Positions 49,250-60,556 of a stretch of 64,000 bases of DNA are shown here, one piece after another. Within the stretch, counting starts at the first letter, position 1, and each line of letters opens with the position of its first letter. Source of the stretch: Zasmidium citrigriseum (Eukaryota; Ascomycota; Dothideomycetes; Mycosphaerellales; Mycosphaerellaceae); assembly GCA_002786025.1 (NCBI GenBank), contig NHNW01000056.1:124001-188000 (forward strand), given 5' to 3'. The notes below the pieces were generated by a model. That model was given only the letters and a program-made list of their open reading frames with translations, was not told the origin of the DNA and ran no database searches. The position numbers and the translations under genes were made by a program.

Positions 49250-50747
49250 ATGTATTGGCGAGACGAATGGCCAACGAATCCCGACGGCAGCGAATATGAC
49301 GGAAAGCGGCTACTGGAGCTTGTACGGAATGGCGAGAGCCCCTTCGCTGGTGTCTGGGACGTGCGGCAGCTGGTGAGATTGATTGAGAAGAGTCTCAATA
49401 CAAGAGTCGTTGATATCCCTGAGGTCACCAGAGGATCGAACAATTACGTGAGGTACCAAACTGATATGCTTGAAAAAGTGGTACTGACGAGGGCAGGGCA
49501 TCTATATGAAGCTGTCGAGTGGACAGAGTATCGTCGCAAGGTTGGCTCGGGGTGATGTGAACATGCCAGGCTTCGATGGCTTCTCGGTCGATTCCCAGAT
49601 ATCAGAGCTGGAATTCGAGGCTGCCGTGTATGGGCTCCTACGCTCGCAGCCAGCGATCAAGGCCTCCCAACTCATACTATCTCTCCCACCATTTGAACAT
49701 GAGGGACTGAGAAACACAGCTCCCCGTGACATTCGGGGACGACGACTGATGGTTTTCGAGAGCAGCGAGAGAAGCCCAGGAAGCATCGGGAAGAACTGGC
49801 GCCAGATGTCCCCAGAGCAACAGCTGGACATTGTCACGCAAGCAGCATCGATCCGCGCGGCTCTTTTCAAGTTCGACCCTCCATCATCATTCATCAACGA
49901 GTGGCTTCGTGAGCGCCTGTTCGAGCAAAAGCCAAAGTCGATTGGTGTTCCGGTAGCACCAACAAGGGAGTTTTGCATTGCACTCTTCACCTCCAAGATT
50001 GAGGCAACGATCCGAGACATTGGTGATATGATCGGGTGGGAAGATGACGGAAACACAGTTGGTCCAAGAGCTATAGTAGCGAAGAAGAGTCTTCTGCGCT
50101 TCATCTCACACATGCTGCCGCTGGAAGAAGGCGATTATCCAGTCATCTATCGTCTGGTCCTGGAACACGGTGACTTCGGCATCCACAACATGACCATCGC
50201 CAACAATGAAGATGGCCCGCGGATCACTTCGGTTTTCGACTGGGAGACAGGCTGCATTGTACCTGCTCTGCTGTCGGATACTCTAATGTCGACGCTGGTC
50301 GATTTGGTAGTGGACGACAATGGCCAGCCTGCAGTGACTCGCGCAGACCGAAATGAGAACCCTGAGGATCAGCAGGAGCAGCAAGCCATGACTGAGCACT
50401 ACCATAAGGTGAGTGACCCTGCGCGTCTGGATGAATTCTCACTGACATCTGTACAGGTCTTGTTTGAGAAGGCGCCAGACTACCAGAAAGCCATCCAAGC
50501 CGGGAAGGACGCTCGTCATCTCTGGTTTGCGCTGCGGGACTGGCGCGGCGATGACCCGGAAGCGTATTTTGGCAAGTTGGGATCCTGGGCTGACCGGAGG
50601 ATGGAAGAGATTGGTGCCAGCTCCTGGTGGCCGAAGTGGCAAATGTCACCCCTGAAAGTAGATGATGGACTCCTACTTCGCCGTTGCTTGGTGCGAATGA
50701 TGGGGTCAGCCGAATGTAGAGAGACCTCCGAGCACTTTCTGGGTTAA
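49250..50747 (+). CDS. APH-fold phosphotransferase-like protein, ~466 aa
   Basis: Exons 49250-49447, 49497-50408 and 50457-50747. The first intron (49448-49496, GTGAGG...GGCAG) joins VTRGSNNY to GIYMKLSSGQSIVARLARGD, giving the glycine-rich loop and the Lys/Arg strand of a kinase-like fold. The catalytic loop is LEHGDFGIHNMTIA (HGD-x4-N) and the metal site is VFDWETGCI (DWE). The second intron (50409-50456, GTGAGT...TACAG, 48 bp) is in frame without stops, so a 16-residue-longer form is possible. Fungal members of this family are poorly characterised and not antibiotic enzymes as a rule. The true start may lie upstream; 49250 is the first ATG in the exon-1 frame after an open stretch. Confidence 0.75.
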
Positions 50748-53700
50748 CTGTCAGAAGATCAATGCAGGAGAACGGTTGCTACTGCTGCCCTTCCCCTTCG
50801 ACAAGACAAGAGTCAGCCATTTCGACTGAATTTAATCGCATCTTCCAGTCTGAGTGATCTCGATTGGCGAGAGGGTCTGAACAATTGCATCGTGCGACAT
50901 CGCCAGCGAACACGATCGCTTTTCACTGCGACATTCTTGTAAGTTCTGAGGTATCGCTCATATCATGAACCGTCAAGTAGTGCATCGATGAATTTCTGTC
51001 GTTCGTGTTCGGGGGAGAGAGAGAGTCAGAGCGAGGTGAAGTTCCTGGTCGGCGACTGAGTTTCGATTGCCGAAGCGCCAGCTGTCAAAGCCCGCCTCCC
51101 GGCTGCTTCTCGAATCTTTTCTCCTGAACATCGCCCGTCCGGCAAATCAGCATGATAACAGGCCATTCGAGCAGGTCATTTCCATCTAGTCGGTGCGTGA
51201 TTTCGAGAGCGAGACGATGGCCGATGCAGACGCCCTACCGGACTCCATGAGATGGCGCCGCAAAGGACCCCAAATCTCCGCGAAGCATTGCTGAGCAGTC
51301 GGGACAGGAGGCATCTGGCATCTGGTACGAAATGAATCATGAGCTCGAGAGTGCTCATCCCTACGGAGGTATTTACAACTGTACGCCTGACGGGATCTCG
51401 AGATGCTTGAAGTCTCTCTTTCCGCGCCATCATCCGGAGCCTCAAGCATGGATACCACATCACCGATTGCACAAACAATGCCGGATCACTTGCCCGGCAC
51501 TTCACACACTTTCTGAAGATGCAATTGCTATCTCAAGTCCCACGTCTGAGCTGGGGAAAGTGGGATGCTCAGACTTCGAGCAGACCATGCCGATGATTCC
51601 TGTGCTCAGGTCTTCGCTATTCCCTTGGGGAAAGGACCTTTGAACGGCGACCATGGCACAATATGCGCCGTCTCACCTTTATGATTGAGGATTGTATGCC
51701 GAAGGCATGAAGACGAGTGGGAAGTGCGAGTCGAAAGGCACCTGTTCCTCGCATGAAATGCTGGGTCCACGGCCAACCGGCACCAAGATGCCGTAGAGGT
51801 GGCCGTGCCTTCAAGACGAAGCATCTCAGCGTCTTTCCTCGCGCAGCGCTGGCTTTCAGCGAACGCCTCTTAGGCCAGCGTTGCTCTCCTCGCACAAGCT
51901 GGATATCATGGCTTCGGAAACCTCCTCCCCTCAAGTCGTTCTCGCAAGCAGGAGACATATTGCCATTCCCTTGCATCAAGCGAGCACCATCTTGACCTCG
52001 GATTGTTGGTATCCTCCTTCATCGTCGACTGCTCCAGACTTGCTTGCTTTTCGTTGTCGGTGTACTGGCCAGTTTCGACATCGTCTCTGGAAGATTCCGA
52101 TCTCTTGAAAGCCGCACATTGCGTCTTCTCCGCACGATTGAATGTATAGATTCAGCTTCTCCTCTTCGCCTTCGTGCCCGAGCCGTGTCAGTCGAGAATA
52201 TGAGGCCTCGGCATCTATATTGGGAGCATGAGGTCGTGGATGTGGCTTTCTTCGTCTTAAGACTTCGGGAGAGGTCTAGAGCTGGAGCGCAATGCTAGCT
52301 GCATGCGGAGCGCAACAGTAACTGGAATAATCAGCCACAGCGAACTAGCTGAGAGCCGCAAACGCCCTGGAGACTGCTTGTTCTTTCTGGAGAGTGCCCG
52401 GCTTCGATCTCAGCTTCTCGCTCGAAGAGAGAGGTCGTCGAGTGTGCCTGTCAGGACATGACATAGATGCTACGACATGGCCCACTGCGAGTGAGCAATT
52501 TGTGCAATCTCTCGATGTGTTCCGAGCGATCATACGTCCACAACTCAGCCTCACCAACGGCATATAGGGGCAGCCATTCGCGATGAAGAATTCAATCGCT
52601 TACTCGGCCACCTGCTTCGTATTCATTTCGCTGCTCGGATTCGGATAGACAGTCAAGATGGCACTCGGAGAAGCTGTGCATTGCAAAGTACGAGACTACG
52701 AGTTTGGCCTTTCGGAACCTGGCCCAGCCGTACTCCGCTCCGCTGTTCTCATAGCCATACACACACTTCTCCATCACTTCCGAATCGTGCTACGAGCCCG
52801 AGACTACTGCAGTGTTAATTGTGGAGGATGATGTTGTATGCTCGACTTCCTTGCTCTGCCTTCTTTCAATCGGGCTTTCCCGGGACTCCGAGCGTTATCG
52901 TTCTGCTCCATTCAGATCCACTTGGCGAGAAAGACTGCTTTGTGCTATGAGGCAACTTCGCAGCACCGAGGTACTTACAATGAGTCCTATCGAGATTGGT
53001 CCACATCCTGAACTCTGGCAAAGGATTGCGAGCCAGCCAGGTACAAGGAATTGTACCACGCCTCCAACTCGACAAGACACTTATCTTCAAGCCAAGTGAG
53101 GCAGTGTGCGCAGAGTTCAGAAGTACACCCACAGGTGCTGTCACATGCCGAGCAGCAAAATGCCGAGCGCCTCTGTATCAAACTTCACCATCGTCACACC
53201 AGCAGTCGATCGGCAGACCCTATGTATTTCGGGCATCAGACTGAGATAGCATGCATGGCGTCTGCTATAGGAACGGACTTTCTCCTGCTGTGAAGAAGCA
53301 ACGATCTCATGCCCGGTGGAACACCTCCTACATCATACTCCCACTTCTTGTGCAAGCCATGATTCCAAGCCACGCCTTGTCAGCACCGCGGCAGAAAGCT
53401 GCCGTCTGTCTGCTACTTACACCAAACCATCCCACCAAATCCTCATCAGCTCTCACGCCGCACGCGGGTCGATTCATGTCATCGAGGCGAAGCATTTGCC
53501 CTCCCGGTACAGCCGCCCAGGATGGATGAATATGTCTATTTTGCGGCTTGCAGGAAGGAAAGATGGTATAGAGGTATATACGCAAGGTACCAGCCTCGAT
53601 GTACCTCCTGCAACGTGCCCTGCGACGCGGAGAGTTTCGCATGGCAACGGCAGGAAACCTTGCGTGTTTCACGAGCATGCCGGCATTAGATCTCGCGGTA

Positions 53701-54496
53701 TAGCAGCAAGTCAGAAGGACTTTTTTCTCGATTGCGGCTCTGTGTCGCCCTCTTCGCATTGTACGAATCTGTAGCAGATCTGGTGACGGTTGCGTCTGAA
53801 CACATGTTTGGCATGCCAATCGCAGGATCTCGCGAGCGTCCAAAGTCGCCTAGCTCGCGCTGCACGAAGGCGTAACAGAAACGGGCCATACCCCTCTCTT
53901 GCTCGAAGCAGAAGGGAGTGGAGCCTGAGTAAGCGAATCACCGCATCGGCCGCGGTAAGTGAATCCTTCGAGCTGGCGGCGATTGGCGGACGTCCACCGA
54001 GGCGGTTGATGGAGGTCGAATTAACGTTTGGGACCGTGGGGAAGTGGCTTTTGGCGGGGTGTCGAGATCGGGGGGAGGTTGGAGCAGCGGTGGAGTCGGA
54101 TGGAGAAGCACAGAGAGGCTTGGGCCGCTTGGGTGCGCTTGGACGGGGTCTCGCCGCATGGATGCAGATGGCTTCGTCTGGTGCCGTTTGTCTATTCGGC
54201 TATGCCAAGCGGCGGTGGCACGCGCGGAGCTCTGACTCCTTTGGAGTGGACGATGTGCAGCGCTGCAGCGATGGTGTCGCCAATCACCGAGGCTGTTTGG
54301 CTTTCGCCAATGGCCGCTACTAAATCACCACTCCGAGTCTCTGCACAAAACGGCGCCAGAGTCGCCCGTGCTCGTGCTTGTCGAGAGGACTTGAGGCTTT
54401 TTGCTGCTGCCGTGCGACTGCTTTCCTCCTTCCGCAGCACACATCCGTCCCTGGCGAGGCTCTTCCGGCGGCGACGAGGACCAGGACAAGGACGAC
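50748..54496. other. Gene-poor stretch, 3.7 kb
   Basis: ORFs are short, present on both strands and show no recognisable motif. No repeats or transposon signatures are obvious by eye. The right end should hold the MFS promoter. Confidence 0.5.
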
Positions 54497-56455
54497 ATGA
54501 CCACTGACAACCACATCCCCACGGTTGCGGACGAGAAGATGAACCACGACACCACCGCCGCCCACCGCGAGACGGGCGAGAGCAGCAGCGGCCACCGCGA
54601 CAATGACTTCATCGAGAAATTCGAGCATACCGCACCCGGATATGGCGATGAGCGTGGAAAGACCGCGATTGACGATTTGCACGACGAGGACAACCCGAAT
54701 GTGCACACACATGTAGGTGGCGGAGTGGCTTGGTAGGAAACTGGAGAACAGCCCAGCTAACACCTGTTGCAGTTCAGCGCCAGTCTCTTCCTTGGTCTCA
54801 CGGCCATGTCCTTCCTGTGGGTTGGCTCACAGATTCCGCTCTATCTTTTCGGATCGGTCTTGCCGGATATCTACAGTGAAGTCGGAGGTGCAAACGGACG
54901 ATATGTCTGGATGGTCATCGGTTACCTGATCCCCAACGCTGCTCTGTGTCCGTTCGTCGGAGCGCTTTCAGATCTGTTTGGACGCAAGATAGTGGCTGCA
55001 TTTGGACAGGTCTTGCTTATCGTTGGTCCCATTGTGGTCTCTACCGCGAACACGATCAACGTGGCAATCGGTAAGAAGCAGAACCAAACCTCGAGGAATC
55101 CAGCAGCTAACTTGTCAAAACAGGCGGCATGGTCATCGCTGGTCTGGGAGCTGGTCTCAACGAACTGATTGCACTCGCCGGAACTTCTGAGATGGTGCCG
55201 ATTCGCAAGCGTGCAGGATATGTTGGAGCTGTTGTCTTCACCATTTTGCCATTCTGCCCATCGCCTCTTTGGGCTCAGCTGATCACCCGGGATTCCAACT
55301 GGCGATACGTCGGTGCTTTGGTCGCTGCCTGGAATGCCGTTGGTCTCATCTTGGTTGCTGTTTGCTACAAGGATCCGGTCCGCGAGCGACCAGCGGCCAA
55401 GGAGGTGCTCGGCAACGTCGATTACATTGGTGGTATCCTCAGTATCGGCGGTGTCACCACCTTCATGATGGGAATGCAGTGGGGAGCTCGTCAGGTAAGA
55501 ATGAGACATGGGGTGTTGTGAGTTGCAGGTGCTAACGACTTTGCAGTACGAATGGAACAGTGTCCACGTCCTCGTGCCCTTCATTATAGGTATCGTGATG
55601 ATCATTGGCTTCTTCCTGTGGGAAATGTTCGGAGCGAAGCACCCCATGGTTCCCAAGGAGATTTTCGGCAAGGACAAGCGCACGATGATCTTGATCCTCC
55701 TCGTCACCTTCTTCTCCGGTGGCAACTTCTTCGTCATCTTGCTCTTCTGGCCAACGCAGGTGTACAACATGTACGGCAACGACCCCGTCGAGATCGGTAT
55801 TCGAACTCTGCCCATTGGATTCGGTATCATCTTCGGTGCTGCGTTCGCCCTTTTCCTGATCGGATTGACCAAGGGACGAACGACCATCCTCATGATCTTC
55901 TGGACCACCTTCATGACTGCGTTCGTCGGAGCCATGGCTGTTGCACGACCATACAACTTGAACCCCGTGGTCTACCCGATCATTACACTGGCTTCCATTG
56001 GCGTCGGTGCGGTCATCATCCCTTGCTCCATTGTAGCACAGATCATGTGTCCGACAGAGCTCATCGGTACGATCACGGCCATCACCCTCTCGATCCGATA
56101 CATTGGTGGTGCCATTGGCTTCACTGCCTACTACAACGTCTTCTTCCACAAGTACTTCGGCCTGGCCAACACCATTGCCGGCCCTCAAATCGTGGAAGCT
56201 GGTGTGACGACCGACTACTTCGAGCTGGTCAACCTGATCACTTTGGCCTCCAACGCTCAATATGTGCAGCTCATGGAGTACATCCAGAGCAGCCCATCGG
56301 TCATGAACAAGGACACGGCATACAACACCATTATCACGGCCGTACAAAGTGCGTTCGGTATCGCCTATCAATGGCCATACTTCATTAGTATCGCTTTCGG
56401 AGGTGTGTGCATACTGTGTTCGCTGGGTCTGCGGGACATCCGACAACACATGTAG
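54497..56455 (+). CDS. MFS transporter, TRI12-like drug:H+ antiporter, 597 aa
   Basis: Exons 54497-54712, 54773-55070, 55124-55494 and 55547-56455, with introns of 60, 53 and 52 bp (GTAGGT, GTAAGA and GTAAGA donors). A hydrophilic His/Asp-rich N-terminus of ~72 residues precedes about 14 hydrophobic segments. Marks include ALSDLFGRKIVAAFGQ (MFS motif A), GGMVIAGLGAGLNELIALAG, NWRYVGALVAAWNAVGL, VDYIGGILSIGGVTTFMMGMQW and the C-terminal LRDIRQHM. These match fungal TRI12/siderophore-type exporters of the plasma membrane. Cargo cannot be inferred and no toxin biosynthesis genes are nearby. Confidence 0.9.
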
Positions 56456-57346
56456 ACGAGTAACGAAGAGGAAATGGAAAGCAGGCCGGAAGAGGCTTCT
56501 GCACATGGCAATGAATTGTAGAACAGTCACGTTAGCATTTGCATAGCGGTGGTATCAAAATTTCACGAAGTTCAAAACTGCAGTCACCATATCTAATGTG
56601 CCATGCGAATGAAGCAGCTTTGGCAGATCTCTGACCATCACTTCACGATTCTCGTCTTCACGACTCTACCACACCATCCTCAACTTGCCTCTCGTCTAAT
56701 GATGCACTTTACCTCGATGTCAATCTGTAGTATGATGGAACCTGCCGTGGCAAAGGAATAGGCCTCATGGCAGGTGACCTTTCCCTCTTGCGTGGCTGGC
56801 TTCTCGACTGCTCCCAAGACATGCACACCACGAGGCAAAAGCGAAAGTGAGGGGGATGCTGCGAACCGCTTGCCGAGCAGCCAGCAGAAGCGTTATCGAG
56901 CCACCGGCACCACTGCCGCATGCGGAACAGTTGGTCTGTGGAGCACGGGTCGATCTGCAGGTGACCTACCCCAGATCGTCGACGGCGCAGTCGACCACCT
57001 TACGTAGTGCCGAACTCTGCGTCGCTGGCACCGAGGCAAGTCGAAGGTCTGTGTGTTCGTTTGCGCGCAGCACCGAATGGCTGCGCGGCGCGGGTCTGGG
57101 CTTGGGGTTTGCATATGATTGATTCGACCGCGGGCAAGCTTTCGTTTCTGATCACATTTGTGAGCGAGCGAGGTAGATTTCTGGAGACGTTAGCGCTGTT
57201 TCTCCATTATCCACCTCGTGTCTGGCACCTGCTGCGACTTTGTTCGCTCTTTCGTGTGTGAGAGAACCGTAATTCACATCGCAGCGCCGTCGTCCAGGCA
57301 TTGAACAGCATCACCACCGAGACGAACAAGACACAACACCGCAACC
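56456..57346. other. Intergenic, 0.9 kb
   Basis: Flanks of two same-strand genes. No gene seen. Confidence 0.5.
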
Positions 57347-58045
57347 ATGAGATTACTCCCCATCCTCCTCTCCGCCGCCGCGGCCGTCCACGCCGCCTCC
57401 TCTCCCGACCTCGCAGACACCATCATCGGAGCGCTGAATCAAATCGTCGTCCTCACCCGCAATGTCACCGGCGAGATTCAAGACCTCAACAGCGCCGACA
57501 AGGACGCCCTCACCCAAGCCCTCACCATCCAATCCGCAACCGATACCCTGGTGTACTACATCGGCAACGCCACCGAACGCGTACAAGGCTTCCCCGACAA
57601 CCTCACCAACTCCGAAGCGCAGACTCTGGGAGCAAACACCCAGGGCTTGGCCTACGCTGTCAATGCCTCCATCGCGACGCTGATCCGGAAGAAGCCCGAC
57701 TTCAACAAGCTCGGCATCGCCTCCCTGGTCGTCACATCTCTGCAAATGCAGAAGAACCAGTCGAAAGACTTCACCGCCGCCGTTCTTGCGCATGTCCCAC
57801 CATCGTTGAACCCCATCTCCGAGGCTCTGAGCGCCCAGCCCGCCATGAGCATCCAGCAGGGCATTGATTGTTTCAGCGGGAAGAACGAGACTTGCAACCC
57901 CAATATCGTGAATGCGACCAGGACGCTCGATGCGGCTCAGGATACCGGTGCGATTCCCAAGAGTGCGGCGGATCGGACGATGAGTGTGGCCGGGTATGTG
58001 GTTGTGTTGGGCGCTGCGTTTGTGGCTTTTGCCGTGGGGTTATAA
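57347..58045 (+). CDS. HsbA-type cell-wall / surface-binding protein, likely GPI-anchored, 232 aa
   Basis: Signal peptide MRLLPILLSAAAAVHA. The body matches the HsbA/galactomannoprotein pattern: repeated helices with VVLTRNVTGEIQDLNSADKD, ALTIQSATDTLVYYIGNATE, NLTNSEAQTLGANTQGLAYA and DFNKLGIASLVVTSLQ. Several N-glycosylation sequons (NVT, NAT, NLT, NAS, NQS) are present. The C-terminus (SAADRTMSVAGYVVVLGAAF...) is a small-residue site followed by a hydrophobic tail, as for GPI attachment. HsbA proteins coat hydrophobic surfaces and aid adhesion or hydrolase recruitment. Single exon. Confidence 0.85.
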   Translation: MRLLPILLSAAAAVHAASSPDLADTIIGALNQIVVLTRNVTGEIQDLNSADKDALTQALTIQSATDTLVYYIGNATERVQGFPDNLTNSEAQTLGANTQGLAYAVNASIATLIRKKPDFNKLGIASLVVTSLQMQKNQSKDFTAAVLAHVPPSLNPISEALSAQPAMSIQQGIDCFSGKNETCNPNIVNATRTLDAAQDTGAIPKSAADRTMSVAGYVVVLGAAFVAFAVGL

Positions 58046-60556
58046 GATGGATGAGAGTGTGGTTTGGAGGACAGGAGAGCAGGACTTGTGGGGAGGATGA
58101 GGTTCGACTTTGAAACGAAAGTCTGAAGAGTCATGCGGAGCGACGGAGATGATGATGCATGGCTGTGGTATACGATTGATCGATGATGCATAGCATGGTG
58201 TATGATGTACTTCTTTTTACGGGTTACAAAAATGATGTTCCTGCATTTGAATCTGACTGCGCTTCACGTTTCACGGCAGATGTGTGTTGTACTGCGTCTG
58301 CTAACAAGCTCAAGACCATGTACAACCAAGCCGGCAGAAACCCGGCCGCTTGGCGGCTGGGATGGCGAGTGAATGAATCGTAATAGTCAGTTCTCTGATT
58401 ACATTCATCATTTAGCAGAGCATTAGATGCATGAGAAGATGAGAAGAAGCACAAACGAGAGCCCCGAGAATAGCGGCAGGATGGCATTTGCATGTGAAGA
58501 CACGCCCTTTTCACATGCCATTCGCAAAGCCAAAGATCCTAGGGTACCGGGCAAGTTTCAAGGCCAAAGAACTTCGGCAAGTCGGATCCAGGCCAGACAT
58601 ATGCACCAAGTCTAACATCTCAATCACCACTGCTCCAATCGACCTCTTCCGTGCCCTCCTCATCAACATCCCAGCAGCCATCCAAGACCCATCCCACGAG
58701 TCCAAGAAAAGTCACGGAGGACCTGCCCTTCCAGAAAGATACATGGATCTGAAGGAGCCAATGGCTTTCTGCTTCGACGAGTGAGTGAGTGTGAAAGTAG
58801 AACTTCGATGTGAGTGGTCGGGTTGCGTGTTTCATGTTTGATGAAACCTCTCGTCGGGATTTGTCTCGTCGCTCTTTGGCTTGGAGGGTGGTCGGGATTT
58901 GAGGCAGTTGCCGAGGAGGCGACTTCACCTGTCGAGATACCTTTCTCTTCTCTTTTCCTGAGTCTCATCATCAACATATTGGGACTACTCTCGAGACAGT
59001 CTGTATCTCGTCTTCATCGGCATCTCTCAGCGGTCATTCATATGTCTTGGCTCCTAATGCGTACCTTACAATGGGATCGAACTGGGATGGAGCGAGAACC
59101 TGCTGAGATAGAACTGGGGACACTGGACATCACTGCGCTTTGCTGATGCCTTCTTCATCGAGGGGAAGCAGAATGGTCGACAGGCAAAGCGATGAGACAG
59201 CACAGGAAGCCGCTCCATCATACTCAGTCAAACCTCGACATGTCTCTTACCATCGTCGCCTCAGCATTCCCATGGAGCAAGCCCAAACCATGACTACCCT
59301 TGAACGTGGCAGGAATGATAATGTCCGCCACTGTTTTCTAGACTCGTCTGCCATCTTCAACCGTTCTCACTTTCTCAGAGAAGCCACGATCGAATATACG
59401 TGGAAGTTGATCATCCACTTCGCATCTACGCTCTGCCAACGGCCTGCCCTTGGAACCTTTGCTCAGGAGATGCTCTATCAGAGGCTGGGCTTGACCGCAT
59501 TGCGCTTATCTCCTTGTGAGCGGTCGTCTTGAGAAGTCCGTAGGGGTAAGTTGCAATTGTCTCCCTGCTGACTTCTCTGTACCAATCAGAGCGATATCAT
59601 GTTTCAGCATGAGCTTGCTGGCTACATGTTGCTCGTCAAGCCCTGAGATAGATTCGAAACTCTTCTCATCCATTCCCTCAGCGTGCCCTGAAACTGCACG
59701 TTAGGGTTCAAGAATGCCCGTCCCAACACAAGGACAAAGTCGTTCAGTCTGGCTATTCTCTGGAAGGATTCCAGCGGATCTTTGCACAAGATACCGAGAA
59801 GATCGGTGGCTCTGTTAACGGCGGTTTTACTAATGGCGCCTGCTTCATCACTCGCATGGAAAGGATTTGGTTACTACTGTAACATAGAGTCTCTTCAATG
59901 TCGGACGTGAGTTTTCGACAGACTTATACCAAGACGTCCACGGTGCGCTCAATATCGTTCACCCAAAGCCTTTCGCCCTCCGGCTTGTCATCATCGTAGA
60001 TTCTTCCTTCCACGGTTGATCCTCCTGACGTGCTCTTGTTCCCGAATCAAACTCCTGGAACGACTTATCCAGGACTCCGTGCTTCCCTTTCCAAGGCTTA
60101 CCCGTTCAGCGCACGAGAACGAAAGGGAGAAGAAGATACCGCAATCATTGATTTCTTGAGGTTTTCATTCCCATTCGATTGCGTTACTGACACATGAATC
60201 GATGTATGTAAGCGTCCAAGTCCGAATTTCTTATTCCTCGTCGAAGCACGACGGTAACGTCCGGCTGGCGAATGGCCATCAACTCAAAGATGCATTGTGA
60301 TGCGGAGAAGAATCAGTTTCTTGAGACAAGAATCTGACGATATCATTGCAAGTATAGCGAGAACTTCAACCATCTTCAAATACAACGTCCACATACGACC
60401 AACTCTCAGGTATCACTATCATCGTGAATCCCGGAGTTGCGGCTTGCATTCTGGACACGATGTCGGAAAATGACATCTTGCAGAGCAGAAGTGAGAGGGA
60501 TTCTGAGATGATCATCATGATTTATTCAATTCGTCGCACTATCAATCCAACCCTTT
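58046..60556. other. Intergenic, 2.5 kb
   Basis: No convincing gene. A short plus frame near 58620-58785 (APIDLFRALLINIPAAIQD) reads protein-like but lacks context. Confidence 0.5.

Noticed and set aside
53328..53843. Minus ORF of 171 aa in the gene-poor stretch
   Set aside because: Arg/Cys-rich, no domain, and overlapped by similar-length ORFs on the other strand.
46148..54496. Secondary-metabolite cluster containing the Zn2Cys6 regulator and MFS pump
   Set aside because: No core synthase (PKS, NRPS, terpene) or tailoring set lies between them; the genes are 6 kb apart with unrelated neighbours.
55532..56530. Long minus ORF of 332 aa opposite the MFS gene
   Set aside because: Antisense shadow of a well-supported transporter exon; His/Asp-rich as expected from complementing membrane codons.
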